Notes: a model not told the origin generated them from the letters alone. 42,107 nucleotides of DNA from DASQUK01 sp046723645 (GCA_046723645.1 JBKOUY010000150.1:1-42107); one strand, 5' to 3'; shown: positions 15,021-23,321, counted from the first letter of the stretch. A program made the numbers and translations.

Positions 15021-15239
15021 ACTCTCCTCGCCTTCACCGGGGATGGACAATCCGTTTAGAAGCGGCGGACCCGAGCTGCTGACGCGCCACGGAGGGCTCT
15101 CCGAAAGCCAGAATGGGCTGAGACTGCCGCTCAGATGTCTTGCATCGGCCTCGGCCTCGAGCCCCGTCAGGGCGCTTTTGAACGGCGCTGCTTCGGGCAG
15201 TCAAGCGGCGGCAGCGTCCGCGCCGCTTGAAAGCAGACC

Positions 15240-15459
15240 CACTATCGCCCCGCGTCGAAGTTGACCCATGGCTCACCGGGTCCACCGATGCCAGCGATCG
15301 AACTCGAAGCCTGTCGGGATGCCACGAAGAAGGGCCGGAGCTCGGCGTCGCGGAACCCGCACTGCCCCCCGATGCCACCGCCGCTCGACGCCCTGAGTCG
15401 CCCGACGGCGCGCTGGAGCCATGGCGCGCCCGTGCTGACCGCGGAGAGACCGAAACCAC
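15240..15459 (-). pseudogene. Decayed 5' end of a zinc-binding C-methyltransferase gene
   Basis: The DNA from 15459 down to about 15240 aligns with 8354 down to ~8155, the start of the intact C-methyltransferase gene. The GTG start and VVSVSPRS versus VVSVPPRS are kept. CGFRDAELRPFF corresponds to CRFCGAELRHTF, but a zinc-ligand cysteine is lost and the spacing is broken by indels. Below ~15240 no similarity remains; 15040-15240 holds nothing I can identify. A 141-codon frame survives from the GTG but reads as low-complexity Ser/Arg sequence and is not a credible protein. Confidence 0.65.
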
Positions 15460-15495
15460 AATGCCGCCAAAAGTTCTCGTCATCCCGAGGGGGTT

Positions 15496-15556
15496 AGTGT
15501 CACCGGGCGGGTTGAAGCGGCGCTGAAGCAGAGCTGAGCGATCGCTGAAACAGAAC
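15496..15556 (-). promoter_or_regulatory. Second copy of the 11-bp direct-repeat operator
   Basis: TGAAG, TGAAG, TGAGC and TGAAA begin at 15513, 15524, 15535 and 15546, again exactly 11 bp apart, with TGACACT on the minus strand at 15502-15496. Spacing to the following GTG (15459) is similar to the intact copy at 8354. The downstream gene is dead, so this is probably a relic, unless it now reads towards ugd. Confidence 0.55.
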
Positions 15557-15559
15557 GGC

Positions 15560-15840
15560 ACCCACGTCGACCCCACCGTGCGCCGTCGGCGCCGACCTCG
15601 GCCAGCGTCACCCGCATCGATGCTGCGACCGCCGGTGCCACCTCGCGTCATCGCCACGAGATGCGGCGCAACATCATCCCGCCGTACATCTCGAAGCGTT
15701 AGGCCCACGCGGGAGGAAGTCGGCGCCAGCACGCGACAGTGGCGGAGTCGCGTAGTAGGGCGTAGTGGTCGTGTTCCTAGTAGGGCGTAGTAGTCGTGGC
15801 GGAGCCAGTTCTACTTGCAGAGCACCAGGTTGGTGGCCAG
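15560..15840 (-). pseudogene. Decayed middle part of a second C-methyltransferase gene
   Basis: The DNA resembles 11097-11260 of the intact divergent C-methyltransferase. NWLRHDYYALL matches NSLRHGHYAYY, and the codons for MLAEVGF...RFELYGGTILLA are recognisable but split by frameshifts and stops. In the minus direction this fragment precedes the operator and 5' remnant at 15556-15240. The two remnants therefore stand in the order second-type then first-type methyltransferase, as in the live locus but with the genes between them lost. Confidence 0.55.
15752..15803. repeat. 26-bp imperfect tandem duplication inside the pseudogene
   Basis: TAGTAGGGCGTAGTGGTCGTG is followed about 26 bases later by TAGTAGGGCGTAGTAGTCGTG. 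The intact paralogue has this motif once (around 11212-11233), so the duplication arose in the decaying copy. Confidence 0.6.
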
Positions 15841-15875
15841 CAGGCCGTGATCGTCGACCTCGGCGGCGACCGGCG

Positions 15876-16817
15876 TCACCGCCCGCCGAGCTGGTGGACC
15901 ACCTGCCGCTTGACCCCGTCGTCGAGGGTCACCTCCGGCTCCCATCCGAGCTCGCGGCGGGCCCGGGCGATGGCGCCGTGGGTGGCCCGGACGTCGCCGG
16001 CCTGCGCCGCCAGGTGCCGCGTGATCAGGGGGCGGCCCACGTGCTCCGACACCAGGCTCAGGAGGTGGTTGACCGTGGCCGGTGACCCGCCGGCCACGTT
16101 GAACACGGACGCCGGTGCGACGTCGGCCTCCACCGCGGCGAGGGTGGCGGCCGCGGCGTCCGATACGTACGTGAAGTCGCGGACCTGGTCGCCGTCGCCG
16201 TACACCGTCACCGGCCGGCCGGCGGCGACCACGCCGATGAACCGGTGGAGTGCCATGTCGGGCCGCTGCCCCGGCCCGTAGACGGTGAAGTAGCGCAGGA
16301 CCACGGTGGAGACCCCCCAGTTGGCGCCGTACGCCGCCGCCAGGTGCTCCGTCGCCAGCTTCGTGACCCCGTAGGGGCTGAAGGGCCGGGTCGGAGCGTC
16401 CTCGGTGATCGGCCCGGCGATCGCGTTGCCGTAGACGGACGACGACGACGCAAGCACCAGGCGTGGCACGCGGGTGCGGCGCGCCGCCTCGAGCAGCCGC
16501 TGCGACGCCGAGATGTTGCGCTCGACGTAGAGCGCGAAGCCCTCCTCCCACGACAGCCGGACACCGGGCTGGGCCGCCAGGTGGACCACGGCATCGGCGC
16601 CGGTGAGGACGTCGTCGAGGTCGACCCGGGCGAGGTCGAGCTCGAATCCCCGGAAGCCCTCGTGCCGGGCGAGCGAGGCGGTGTTGGCGCGCTTGATGGC
16701 CGGGTCGTAGTAGTCGGTGAAGGCGTCGACGCCGTCGACGTCGTCGCCGCGCGCCAGCAGGGCGTCGCACACATGGGAGCCGACGAAGCCCGCCGACCCG
16801 GTCACGACGTATCTCAT
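15876..16817 (-). CDS. NAD-dependent sugar epimerase, UDP-glucuronate 4-epimerase-like
   Basis: A 313-residue extended SDR. VTGSAGFVGSHVCDALL binds NAD, HLAAQPGVRLSW and SSSSVYGN lead to the YGVTK catalytic YxxxK, and LRYFTVYGPGQRPDMA follows. DYYDPAIKRANTA near residue 40-52 is the style seen in UDP-glucuronate/UDP-glucose 4-epimerases. With ugd nearby, UDP-glucuronate to UDP-galacturonate is a reasonable guess, but UDP-glucose 4-epimerase cannot be excluded. The start ATG 16817 is 9 nt past the stop of the DedA gene, so the two may be co-transcribed. Confidence 0.85.
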   Translation of the reverse strand: MRYVVTGSAGFVGSHVCDALLARGDDVDGVDAFTDYYDPAIKRANTASLARHEGFRGFELDLARVDLDDVLTGADAVVHLAAQPGVRLSWEEGFALYVERNISASQRLLEAARRTRVPRLVLASSSSVYGNAIAGPITEDAPTRPFSPYGVTKLATEHLAAAYGANWGVSTVVLRYFTVYGPGQRPDMALHRFIGVVAAGRPVTVYGDGDQVRDFTYVSDAAAATLAAVEADVAPASVFNVAGGSPATVNHLLSLVSEHVGRPLITRHLAAQAGDVRATHGAIARARRELGWEPEVTLDDGVKRQVVHQLGGR

Positions 16818-16826
16818 CGCCGCGCG

Positions 16827-17513
16827 TCAGGCGCCAGTGCGATCGACCTCCGGCTGCGCCACCGGCACCTCGGCTCGGCGCTGCCTACGCGACAGCCAGA
16901 GCTCGCGGGCGATCGGCAGCACCGAGATGGCGACGACGGTGAGGATGGCCAGCTCGAGGTTCTGCTCGATGAAGTCGACCTGGCCGAGGAAGTACCCGAG
17001 CAGCGTGACCCCGATCGCCCACAGGAGCCCGCCGATCACGTTGAAGGTCACGAACGTGCGGTACTTCATGTTCGACACCCCGGCGACAACCGGCGCGAAC
17101 GTGCGCACCACCGGCACGAAGCGGGCCAGCACGATGGTCTTGGCGCCGTAGCGCTCGAAGAACGAGTGCGCCTTCTCGACGTTCTCGTGCTTGAAGAACC
17201 GTGAGTCCGGGCGATTGAAGATTGCGGGGCCCGCCCGCCGGCCGATGATGTAGCCCACCTGGTCACCCGCCACCGCGGCGATGAACGTGCCCACGAGAAG
17301 CCAGCCGAGGGGCAGGTGGAGCGCCTCGTCGACGCTCGACGGCCCCGACGCCAGGAACCCGGCGGTGAACAGCAATGAGTCACCGGGCAGGAAGAACCCG
17401 ACGAGCATTCCCGACTCGGCGAAGACGACCGCGAAGACGCCCCAGAGGCCGATGTCGTCGATGAGGCTCTTCGGGTCGAGCAGGCCCCCAGCGGCGAGCA
17501 CTCGTCCGAGCAT
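16827..17513 (-). CDS. DedA-family membrane protein
   Basis: About 228 residues with four to five hydrophobic segments. DedA/SNARE-associated domain signatures are FAESGMLVGFFLPGDSLLFTAG near the N-terminus, GDQVGYIIGRRAG, and FARFVPVVRTFAP-type sequence (LARFVPVVRTFAPVVAGVS). Members are polyprenyl-phosphate or phospholipid flippases or transporters in the cytoplasmic membrane, which would suit lipid-carrier recycling in a glycan locus. ATG 17513 was chosen; a longer start is possible up to 17548, where the upstream gene ends. Confidence 0.88.
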   Translation of the reverse strand: MLGRVLAAGGLLDPKSLIDDIGLWGVFAVVFAESGMLVGFFLPGDSLLFTAGFLASGPSSVDEALHLPLGWLLVGTFIAAVAGDQVGYIIGRRAGPAIFNRPDSRFFKHENVEKAHSFFERYGAKTIVLARFVPVVRTFAPVVAGVSNMKYRTFVTFNVIGGLLWAIGVTLLGYFLGQVDFIEQNLELAILTVVAISVLPIARELWLSRRQRRAEVPVAQPEVDRTGA

Positions 17514-17548
17514 CTGGCAGAGGCTATCGGTAGGGACCAGGGGGTGCG

Positions 17549-18490
17549 CTACTGCGGCTGGTTCCACTCGACCCAGCCGGCGCCGGCCCTCCCCGTGGCG
17601 GGGTCACGGAACCGGCACAGCGCCCGAGCAAAGCGCGACACCCTGCCGGCGCCGTCCTCCAGGAGGACCGGGGCGAAGGCCACGGGCTCCACGTCGAGGC
17701 CGAGGTCGTCGTACGCGACGGTCGCCGCCGTGGGGAACCCATGGTCGCCGGCCACGCTGCTCGTCGAGGTGTGCTCGACGCCCGCCAGCGGGCCGCCCGG
17801 CGGCTGGACGAAGCCCGGGTGGTAGGGCACCACGTCGTCTCCCAGCCGCACGGTGGTGCCGTGGAACCGGGTGCCGTCGTCGAGGCACCCCGCCGACCAG
17901 GTCCAGCCGAGCGTCCACCAGTCGCGGGTGCCCCACGAGTGGTCACGCTCGCCGATGGCGTCGAGCTCGATGCGCTCGGCTCCCACCAGCACCTCGCCGT
18001 AGACCCGGCACGGCACCTCGTAGCGGGTGGTGCCCGGCGGGTACACGTACGCGCTCCCATCGGTCTCCCACTCGAGGTCGAGCCCGAAGGGCACCCGGTC
18101 CCCGACCGGCCGCCCGTGGTCCCCGTACATGGCGGCGGGATCGTCCAGCCCCAGCGCGAACGCCTCGCAGCCGAGGGAGATGTGCTCGAACGGCGTCTCG
18201 ATGTTGTGGTCGGCCCACAAGCCCTCCGTGCGGACCTCGAGCGAGGGCGGCCGGGGCGGCCGGATCTCGTGGTCGACCACCGTCACCAGCGGCCGTCCCT
18301 CGCCGACGACGCAGGCCCAGTACCAGGCAACCGCCTGGTTCGGATAGAGGCCCAGGCGCACGTAGCCGCCGAGTGTGGCGTCACGCGTGGCGAAGTCGTA
18401 GTACCAGGACTCGCCCCACCAGTCGCCGTCGGCGGGGGCGTGGTAGGACTCGTCGGCGGCGGCCAGCCCTGCGGGGATGAGATCGGTCAC
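17549..18490 (-). CDS. Conserved Trp-rich protein of unknown function
   Basis: A 313-residue soluble protein rich in Trp, Asp and Gly. Motifs are GESWYYDFATRD, AWYWACVV, GLWADHN, FGLDLEWET, RYEVPCRVYGE and RDHSWGTRDWW. This pattern recalls DUF7064-like or CrtC/AttH-like lipocalin-type domains of actinobacteria, which I cite only as a resemblance. No signal peptide is seen. GTG 18490 overlaps the stop of the CGNR gene as GTGA, so it is translationally coupled to and probably co-regulated with that regulator. Confidence 0.75.
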   Translation of the reverse strand: MTDLIPAGLAAADESYHAPADGDWWGESWYYDFATRDATLGGYVRLGLYPNQAVAWYWACVVGEGRPLVTVVDHEIRPPRPPSLEVRTEGLWADHNIETPFEHISLGCEAFALGLDDPAAMYGDHGRPVGDRVPFGLDLEWETDGSAYVYPPGTTRYEVPCRVYGEVLVGAERIELDAIGERDHSWGTRDWWTLGWTWSAGCLDDGTRFHGTTVRLGDDVVPYHPGFVQPPGGPLAGVEHTSTSSVAGDHGFPTAATVAYDDLGLDVEPVAFAPVLLEDGAGRVSRFARALCRFRDPATGRAGAGWVEWNQPQ

Positions 18491-19026
18491 CCGCCGAGTC
18501 TGTCGCGATACGCGCGCACCTTGTGCCGGTTGCCGCAGGCGTTCATGGAGCACCAGCGACGGGAGCGGTTCCGGGACTCGTCGTAGAACACCCACGCGCA
18601 GTCGTCGTCGGGACAGACCTTGAGCCGGTCCCAGACTCCGGCGTGCACCAGGCTGTGCGTCGACGCCATGACCCGGGTCAAGGCCCCGCGGGCGCCAGGG
18701 GCCAGCGGTTCGAGTGAGCCGGTCGAGGGCACGATGTGGACGGGCAGCTCGCCCGCCAGGCGATCGAGGGCGGCCCGGGCCGCCGTGTCAGGCCCGCCGT
18801 CGTGATGGGACGCCATCTCGGCCCGCAGCGCCCCGCGGAGCTCCCGGGCGAGGGCCAGGTCCTCGTCGCCGACGGGCTGATGGGCGCCGTCGAGCCCCTG
18901 ATCCCGCAGCCAGCTGCGGAACTCGTCGCTCGACGCCAGCCGGTCGGTGCCGTCCTCGGCGTCGACGGTGTTGGCGAACGATCTCACGAGCTCGACGTCG
19001 AGGTCGTTTGTGTGGGTGGCGACCAT
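18487..19026 (-). CDS. CGNR zinc-finger transcriptional regulator (ABATE domain)
   Basis: A 179-residue protein. The N-terminal helical ABATE-like region (LVRSFANTVD) is followed by the C-terminal CGNR zinc finger: CPDDDCAWVFYDESRNRSRR, then WCSMNACGNRHKVRAYR, with four cysteines and the defining C-G-N-R. Such proteins are predicted DNA-binding regulators of actinobacteria. The start MVATHTNDLD at ATG 19026 lies just below a 9-bp inverted repeat that could be its own operator. Divergent from the 42-aa peptide gene. Confidence 0.88.
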   Translation of the reverse strand: MVATHTNDLDVELVRSFANTVDAEDGTDRLASSDEFRSWLRDQGLDGAHQPVGDEDLALARELRGALRAEMASHHDGGPDTAARAALDRLAGELPVHIVPSTGSLEPLAPGARGALTRVMASTHSLVHAGVWDRLKVCPDDDCAWVFYDESRNRSRRWCSMNACGNRHKVRAYRDRLGG

Positions 19027-19045
19027 GAAACCACTGTACAGCCAA

Positions 19046-19074
19046 CGGTGGTGTCCGGTATAGTTACACCACCG
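19046..19074. promoter_or_regulatory. 9-bp inverted repeat in the divergent CGNR/peptide promoter
   Basis: CGGTGGTGT and ACACCACCG flank an 11-nt spacer that contains TATAGT, a good plus-strand -10 hexamer. The palindrome sits 20 bp from the CGNR start and ~50 bp from the peptide start, so binding there would block or control both directions. Autoregulation by the CGNR protein is a hypothesis. Confidence 0.5.
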
Positions 19075-19122
19075 AAACTTGTTCACCAGTTACGGGACAC
19101 ACTTCAGAGTCGAGGGACGACG

Positions 19123-19251
19123 ATGGATCCGATGCTTCACTTGATGGCCGACGAGCGATCCCGGCAGCTGCGCCACGACGCCGACCTCGTGCGGGTGGGA
19201 CGTAGCCAGCGGCGGCGCCTTCGCCGGTACCTGCCTCACCGGCGCTCCTGA
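19123..19251 (+). CDS. 42-residue Arg-rich peptide
   Basis: ATG 19123, preceded by GAGGGACG, opens MDPMLHLMADERSRQLRHDA and continues through VRVGRSQRRRLRRYLPHRRS to TGA. The product has an acidic/His middle and a strongly basic C-terminus. Short proteins starting MDP or M-x-LM-ADERSRELR occur widely in actinobacteria (from memory), which supports a real gene. It is too short for domain assignment; its function is unknown. Divergent from the CGNR regulator across a 96-bp promoter region with a palindrome. Confidence 0.55.
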   Translation: MDPMLHLMADERSRQLRHDADLVRVGRSQRRRLRRYLPHRRS

Positions 19252-19293
19252 CCCACGCCGGCAGCGCCGGGGGCGGGCGGTAGCTTCCGCCGG

Positions 19294-19698
19294 GTGCAGT
19301 ACCTGAGCCCCGAGTGGATGGAGGCGGCCCGCCTCGCGATCGCGCGCGACGCCAGCCTGGCCCGCGCCACCGCCGGCGTCCGGCTCACCGTCGAGCACGT
19401 GGTCGTCGACGGGCCCGGGGGGATCACCCGCTGGCACGTCAGGATCGACGATGGCGACGTTGCGTTGTCGGCGGGGCCCGCCGAGGACCCGGACCTGCGC
19501 TTCACCACGGACTACGTAACGGCGAGCCGGATCGCGGCCGGCACGCTGGGGGCGCAGCGGGCGTTCGTGGAGGGCCGCCTGCGGGTGGGGGGTGACCTGG
19601 CCGCGCTCATCCGCCACCACAAGGCGTTGGCGACGATCGACGACGCCCTCGCCGGCGTCCGGGTTCGGACGGACCGCACCTGGAGGCCCAGCGGATAG
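19294..19698 (+). CDS. SCP2 sterol-transfer-like domain protein
   Basis: A 134-residue single-domain protein from GTG 19294. SPEWMEAAR at the start, RWHVRIDDGDVALSAGPAED, DLRFTTDYVTASRIAAG, FVEGRLRVGGDLAALIRH and the C-terminal KALATIDDAL match small actinobacterial SCP2 domain proteins, which bind lipids in a hydrophobic pocket. It is soluble, with no signal peptide. It lies 43 nt downstream of the 42-aa peptide gene and may share its transcript. The ligand is unknown. Confidence 0.8.
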   Translation: MQYLSPEWMEAARLAIARDASLARATAGVRLTVEHVVVDGPGGITRWHVRIDDGDVALSAGPAEDPDLRFTTDYVTASRIAAGTLGAQRAFVEGRLRVGGDLAALIRHHKALATIDDALAGVRVRTDRTWRPSG

Positions 19699-19831
19699 GG
19701 CGCTCCGAAGGGCACCACCGCGTGGGGTTTGCTGCCGGGCCGCAGCTCAACAGCTGGACCTCCCTGCAACGCTGACCACGGTGAGCCACCACGACGTGAC
19801 TATCTGCTGACGCACCTAGGATGCAGCGGCC

Positions 19832-20668
19832 GTGCCCGAGATGCCCGAGCTCCAGGCCCACGCCGAGCGCCTGACCGTGGCGTTCGAGGGCGCCGCGCTC
19901 CAGCGCTTCACGCCCCTGGCGTTCACGGTGCTCAAGACCGCAACCCCCGGGCCGGAATCGGCCCAGGGGCACGCCCTCGAGTCGGTCGGCCGCCGGGGCA
20001 AGCACCTCCTGCTGCGGTTCGAGCCCTGCACGTTCGTCGTGCACCTGATGCAGGGCGGGCGCCTACGGGTCGACGAGAAGCAGGCCGCCCGTCCCCGCAA
20101 CGGCCAGGGACGATGGCGCTTCGCCGACGGGCGGGCGCTGCTGCTCACCGAGGCGGGCACCGAGCGTAAGGCAGGCGTGTGGGTGGTGGCGGGCGACCCG
20201 CTGGCCCAGCCGCCCCTCGACACCCTCGGGCCCGAGGCCCACCTCCTCGACGAGGCCACGGTGGCGCGCCTCCTGGCCGAGAACTCGATGCGCCTCCACG
20301 GCTGGCTGCGCGACCAGGGGATCCTCGCCGGCATCGGCCGCCGCCTGGCCAACGAGATCTGCCACCGGGCCAAGCTCTCGCCGTTCGCCGGGACCGCCAA
20401 GCTCTCGCCCGACGAGGTCGAGCGCCTGCACGCCGCCATGGGCGCGTGCATCGACGAGTCGCTGGACTACGAGCGCAGCCGCGACGACATGTCGTCGTCC
20501 GCGGACCGCCCGGGCGCTGTCCACCACCGCACCGGCGAGCCCTGCCCGGTGTGCGGCGACACCGTACGCGCCGTGGAGTACCGCAGCTACACCGTCAACT
20601 ACTGCCCGACGTGCCAGACGGGCGGCAAGGTGCTGGCGGACAACACGACCAGCCGCTTCCTGAAGTAG
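19832..20668 (+). CDS. Fpg/Nei-family DNA glycosylase
   Basis: A 278-residue DNA repair enzyme. After Met the chain begins P-E-M-P-E-L, carrying the Pro nucleophile and the Glu of the family (usual form PELPE). GRRGKHLLLRF is the helix-strand with the conserved Lys, LMQGGRL follows, and the helix-two-turn-helix contains GILAGIGRRLANEICHRA. The C-terminal zinc finger reads CPVCGDTV and YCPTCQTGG. It excises oxidised bases and nicks abasic sites. GTG 19832 was chosen because the catalytic Pro must be residue 2. A candidate -10 TAGGAT lies ~15 nt upstream. Confidence 0.88.
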   Translation: MPEMPELQAHAERLTVAFEGAALQRFTPLAFTVLKTATPGPESAQGHALESVGRRGKHLLLRFEPCTFVVHLMQGGRLRVDEKQAARPRNGQGRWRFADGRALLLTEAGTERKAGVWVVAGDPLAQPPLDTLGPEAHLLDEATVARLLAENSMRLHGWLRDQGILAGIGRRLANEICHRAKLSPFAGTAKLSPDEVERLHAAMGACIDESLDYERSRDDMSSSADRPGAVHHRTGEPCPVCGDTVRAVEYRSYTVNYCPTCQTGGKVLADNTTSRFLK

Positions 20669-20690
20669 GCGAGGGGGGAGGCTCGCGGCG

Positions 20691-21683
20691 TCAGATCAGG
20701 CCGAGCTGGACCACGGTGTCCCGCTCGGCGGCCAGCTCGGCCACCGAGGCGTCGATGCGGCCGCGGCTGAAGTCGTCGAGGTCGAGGCCGGGGACGATCC
20801 GGTAGTCACCGTGCTCGTCGATCGTGCAGGGAAAGCCGGAGACCAGGCCCTCGGCCACGCCGTAGCTGCCATCGGACGGCACCGCCATCGACACCCAGTC
20901 CCCCTCCGGCGAACCGAGCGCCCAGTCGCGCACGTGCTCGATCGCGGCATTGGCCGCCGAGGCGGCGGACGACAGGCCGCGGGCCTTGATGACCGCGGCG
21001 CCCCGCTGTTGCACCGTCGGGATGAACTCGTGCTCGAGCCAGCCGCGGTCGCCGCGGATGGCGTCGAACGCGGGCTTGCCGGCGATCTCGGCGTGGAACA
21101 CGTCGGGGTACTGGGTGGCCGAGTGGTTCCCCCAGATCGTCATCCTGGTGACGTCGGCGACCTGCGCGCCGGCCTTGCGGGCCAGCTGGGCCTTCGCCCG
21201 GTTGTGGTCGAGCCGGGTCATGGCGGAGAAGCGCTCGCGAGGCACGTTGGGCGCGTTGTTCACGGCGATCAGCGCGTTGGTGTTGGCGGGGTTGCCCACG
21301 ACCAGCACCCGCACGTCGTCGGCAGCGTTCTCGGAGATGGCCCGGCCCTGGGTGGTGAAGATGGCGCCGTTGGCGGACAGCAGGTCGGCCCGCTCCATCC
21401 CCTCCTTGCGGGGCATGGCGCCGACGAGGAGGGCGAAGTTCGCCCCCTCGAACGCCCGGCCGGCGTCGTCGGTGCCCACGACGTCGGCCAGCAGGGGGAA
21501 GGCGCAGTCGTGGAGCTCCATGCACACGCCCTCGAGGGCGCCGAACGCCTGGGGGATCTCGAGGAGCTGGAGGATCACCGGTTGGTCGTCGCCCAGCATC
21601 TGACCGCTGGCGATGCGGAACAGCAGGGCGTAGCCGATCTGGCCGGCCGCGCCGGTGACGGCGACACGTACGGGGTCCTTCAT
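20691..21683 (-). CDS. mdh: Malate dehydrogenase
   Basis: A 330-residue NAD-dependent malate dehydrogenase of the type without an N-terminal extension. VTGAAGQIGYALLFRIASG binds NAD, MPRKEGMERADLL contains the substrate arginines, GNPANTNA follows, and MTRLDHNRAKAQLA plus IWGNHS provide the catalytic Asp and His. It oxidises malate to oxaloacetate in the TCA cycle. It stands alone and is convergent with the glycosylase. icd and sucCD elsewhere in the window belong to the same cycle. Confidence 0.96.
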   Translation of the reverse strand: MKDPVRVAVTGAAGQIGYALLFRIASGQMLGDDQPVILQLLEIPQAFGALEGVCMELHDCAFPLLADVVGTDDAGRAFEGANFALLVGAMPRKEGMERADLLSANGAIFTTQGRAISENAADDVRVLVVGNPANTNALIAVNNAPNVPRERFSAMTRLDHNRAKAQLARKAGAQVADVTRMTIWGNHSATQYPDVFHAEIAGKPAFDAIRGDRGWLEHEFIPTVQQRGAAVIKARGLSSAASAANAAIEHVRDWALGSPEGDWVSMAVPSDGSYGVAEGLVSGFPCTIDEHGDYRIVPGLDLDDFSRGRIDASVAELAAERDTVVQLGLI

Positions 21684-21779
21684 GGGGGCCGACCATAGGA
21701 TGCGGCGCCGCCGGGGAGCCAGTACCGCTCTTTGAAGGGTTTCCGGGCCGCAGCACCGGTTTTCTTCAATGACGCGGCG

Positions 21780-21803
21780 AGGGAGCGCCCGTGGGCGCTC
21801 CCT
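21780..21803 (-). terminator. Perfect 11-bp hairpin downstream of the aldehyde dehydrogenase gene
   Basis: AGGGAGCGCCC, GT, GGGCGCTCCCT: an exact inverted repeat 27-50 nt past the stop of the minus-strand aldehyde dehydrogenase and before mdh. There is no strong U-tract, as is common in high-GC actinobacteria. Confidence 0.65.
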
Positions 21804-21829
21804 GCCGGTGGTGGGCGTCCGCCGCGGGT

Positions 21830-23260
21830 CTAGAGCTGCATCGCCTTGATCTCGAGGAACTCCTCGAAGCCGTGCTCGCCGTACTCACGACCGTAACCGC
21901 TGTTCTTGAAGCCACCGAACGGGGCGCTCGGGTTGAAGGCCCCGCCGTTCACCTCGATCTGCCCGGTGCGGACCCGCCGGGCGAAGGCCCGGGCGCGCTC
22001 GGCGTCCCCGGACCACACGCCCCCCGACAAGCCGTAGACCGAGTCGTTGGCGATGCGGGCCGCCTCGTCCTCGTCCTCGTAGGCGATGATCGACAGGACC
22101 GGCCCGAAGATCTCCTCCTGGGCGATCGTCATGTCGTTTCGGACCTCGGAGAACACCGTGGGCTGCACGTAGTAGCCCTGCTCGAAGCCCTCGGGCCGCT
22201 CGGGACCGCCGGTCACCAGCTTGGCGCCCTCGTCGATGCCCTTCTGGATGTAGCCGGTCACCCGCTCGACCTGGGCCTGGCTCGACAGCGGCCCGAGCCG
22301 GGCACCGTCGGCGAACGGATCCGAGGGCTGGAAGTTGGCCGCGACCTCGTCGGCGGCGATGCGTTCGGCGTCGGCGACCCGGGACGCCGGGACCAGCATG
22401 CGGGTCAGCGCGGTGCAGGTCTGGCCCTGGTTGAGGTAGCACTTGAAGACGCCGTCGCGCACGGCCTTCTCGAACGCCTCGTCGTCGAGGTCGTCGAGCA
22501 GCACGTTGGCCGACTTGCCGCCGAGCTCCAGCGCCACTCGCTTGAGGGACTGGGCCGCGAGTTCGGCCACCCGCTTGCCGGCGCGGGTGGACCCGGTGAA
22601 CGACACCATGTCGATCTGGGGATGGCGGGCGATGGCCTCGCCGACCACCGGACCGGTGCCGATGACCAGGTTGAACACCCCGGCGGGCAGGCCGGCGTCG
22701 TTGATCACCTCGGCCAGGATGAACGCGTCGAGCGGCGCCACCTCGCTCGGCTTGAGCACCACCGTGCAGCCGGCAGCGATCGCGTAGGCGACCTTGGCGG
22801 CGATCTGGTGGAGTGGGTAGTTCCACGGCGTGATGGCCCCCACCACGCCCACCGGCTCCCGCCTGATGATGCTGTTGCCCAACTGGGTCTCGTACTCGTA
22901 GCTCTCCGCCAGCTGCGCGGCCGTGTTGAAGGAGTTGATGGGCAGGCCAGCCTGGATCATGAGGCTCAGCCACTTGGGCATGCCGGCCTCGCGCGTGACC
23001 ACCGTGGCGATCTCGTCCATCCGGGTGCCGAGGCCCTCGGCGATGCGCGTGCAGTACTTGGCCCGCTCCTCGGGCGTGGTCTGGGACCACGACTCGAAGG
23101 CGGCGCGGGCGGCGGTCGCCGCGGCGTCGACGTCCTCGGGCGTGCCCGCGGGGACCTGGGCGATGACCTCGCCGTTGGTCGAGTCGTGGACGTCGATCGT
23201 GTCCGATCCGGTGGACGGCACCCAGGCGCCGTCGATGTAGAGCTTGTCGTGGACCTGCAC
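21830..23260 (-). CDS. Aldehyde dehydrogenase family protein
   Basis: A 476-residue NAD(P)-dependent aldehyde dehydrogenase. ITPWNYPLHQ is the cofactor motif, KPSEVAPL and FTGSTRAGKRV follow, ELGGKSANV holds the catalytic Glu, NQGQTCTALTR the catalytic Cys, and EEIFGPVLSI and PFGGFKNSGYGRE end the catalytic domain. The substrate is not predictable. GTG 23260 is preceded by GAGGGGG at a good distance, and family similarity begins there (KLYIDGAWV). The frame open further upstream is antisense to the rRNA methyltransferase end and was discarded. Confidence 0.93.
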   Translation of the reverse strand: MQVHDKLYIDGAWVPSTGSDTIDVHDSTNGEVIAQVPAGTPEDVDAAATAARAAFESWSQTTPEERAKYCTRIAEGLGTRMDEIATVVTREAGMPKWLSLMIQAGLPINSFNTAAQLAESYEYETQLGNSIIRREPVGVVGAITPWNYPLHQIAAKVAYAIAAGCTVVLKPSEVAPLDAFILAEVINDAGLPAGVFNLVIGTGPVVGEAIARHPQIDMVSFTGSTRAGKRVAELAAQSLKRVALELGGKSANVLLDDLDDEAFEKAVRDGVFKCYLNQGQTCTALTRMLVPASRVADAERIAADEVAANFQPSDPFADGARLGPLSSQAQVERVTGYIQKGIDEGAKLVTGGPERPEGFEQGYYVQPTVFSEVRNDMTIAQEEIFGPVLSIIAYEDEDEAARIANDSVYGLSGGVWSGDAERARAFARRVRTGQIEVNGGAFNPSAPFGGFKNSGYGREYGEHGFEEFLEIKAMQL

Positions 23261-23321
23261 GGCGGAACCCCCTCGGGTGGAGCGTGGGTACCCGACGCTA
23301 GCGCCGATCCTGACCCAGCGG

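Noticed and set aside
15034..15732. 232-codon minus-strand frame as a real protein
   Set aside because: It strings together decayed methyltransferase pieces and the operator region; its Ser/Arg-rich translation carries no continuous similarity.
15752..15803. Start of a CRISPR or VNTR array
   Set aside because: Only two imperfect units of 26 bp, explained by a local duplication in a pseudogene.
1..17500. Mobile element as cause of the rearrangements
   Set aside because: No transposase, integrase, terminal inverted repeats or target-site duplications were recognised; short-repeat recombination explains the scars.
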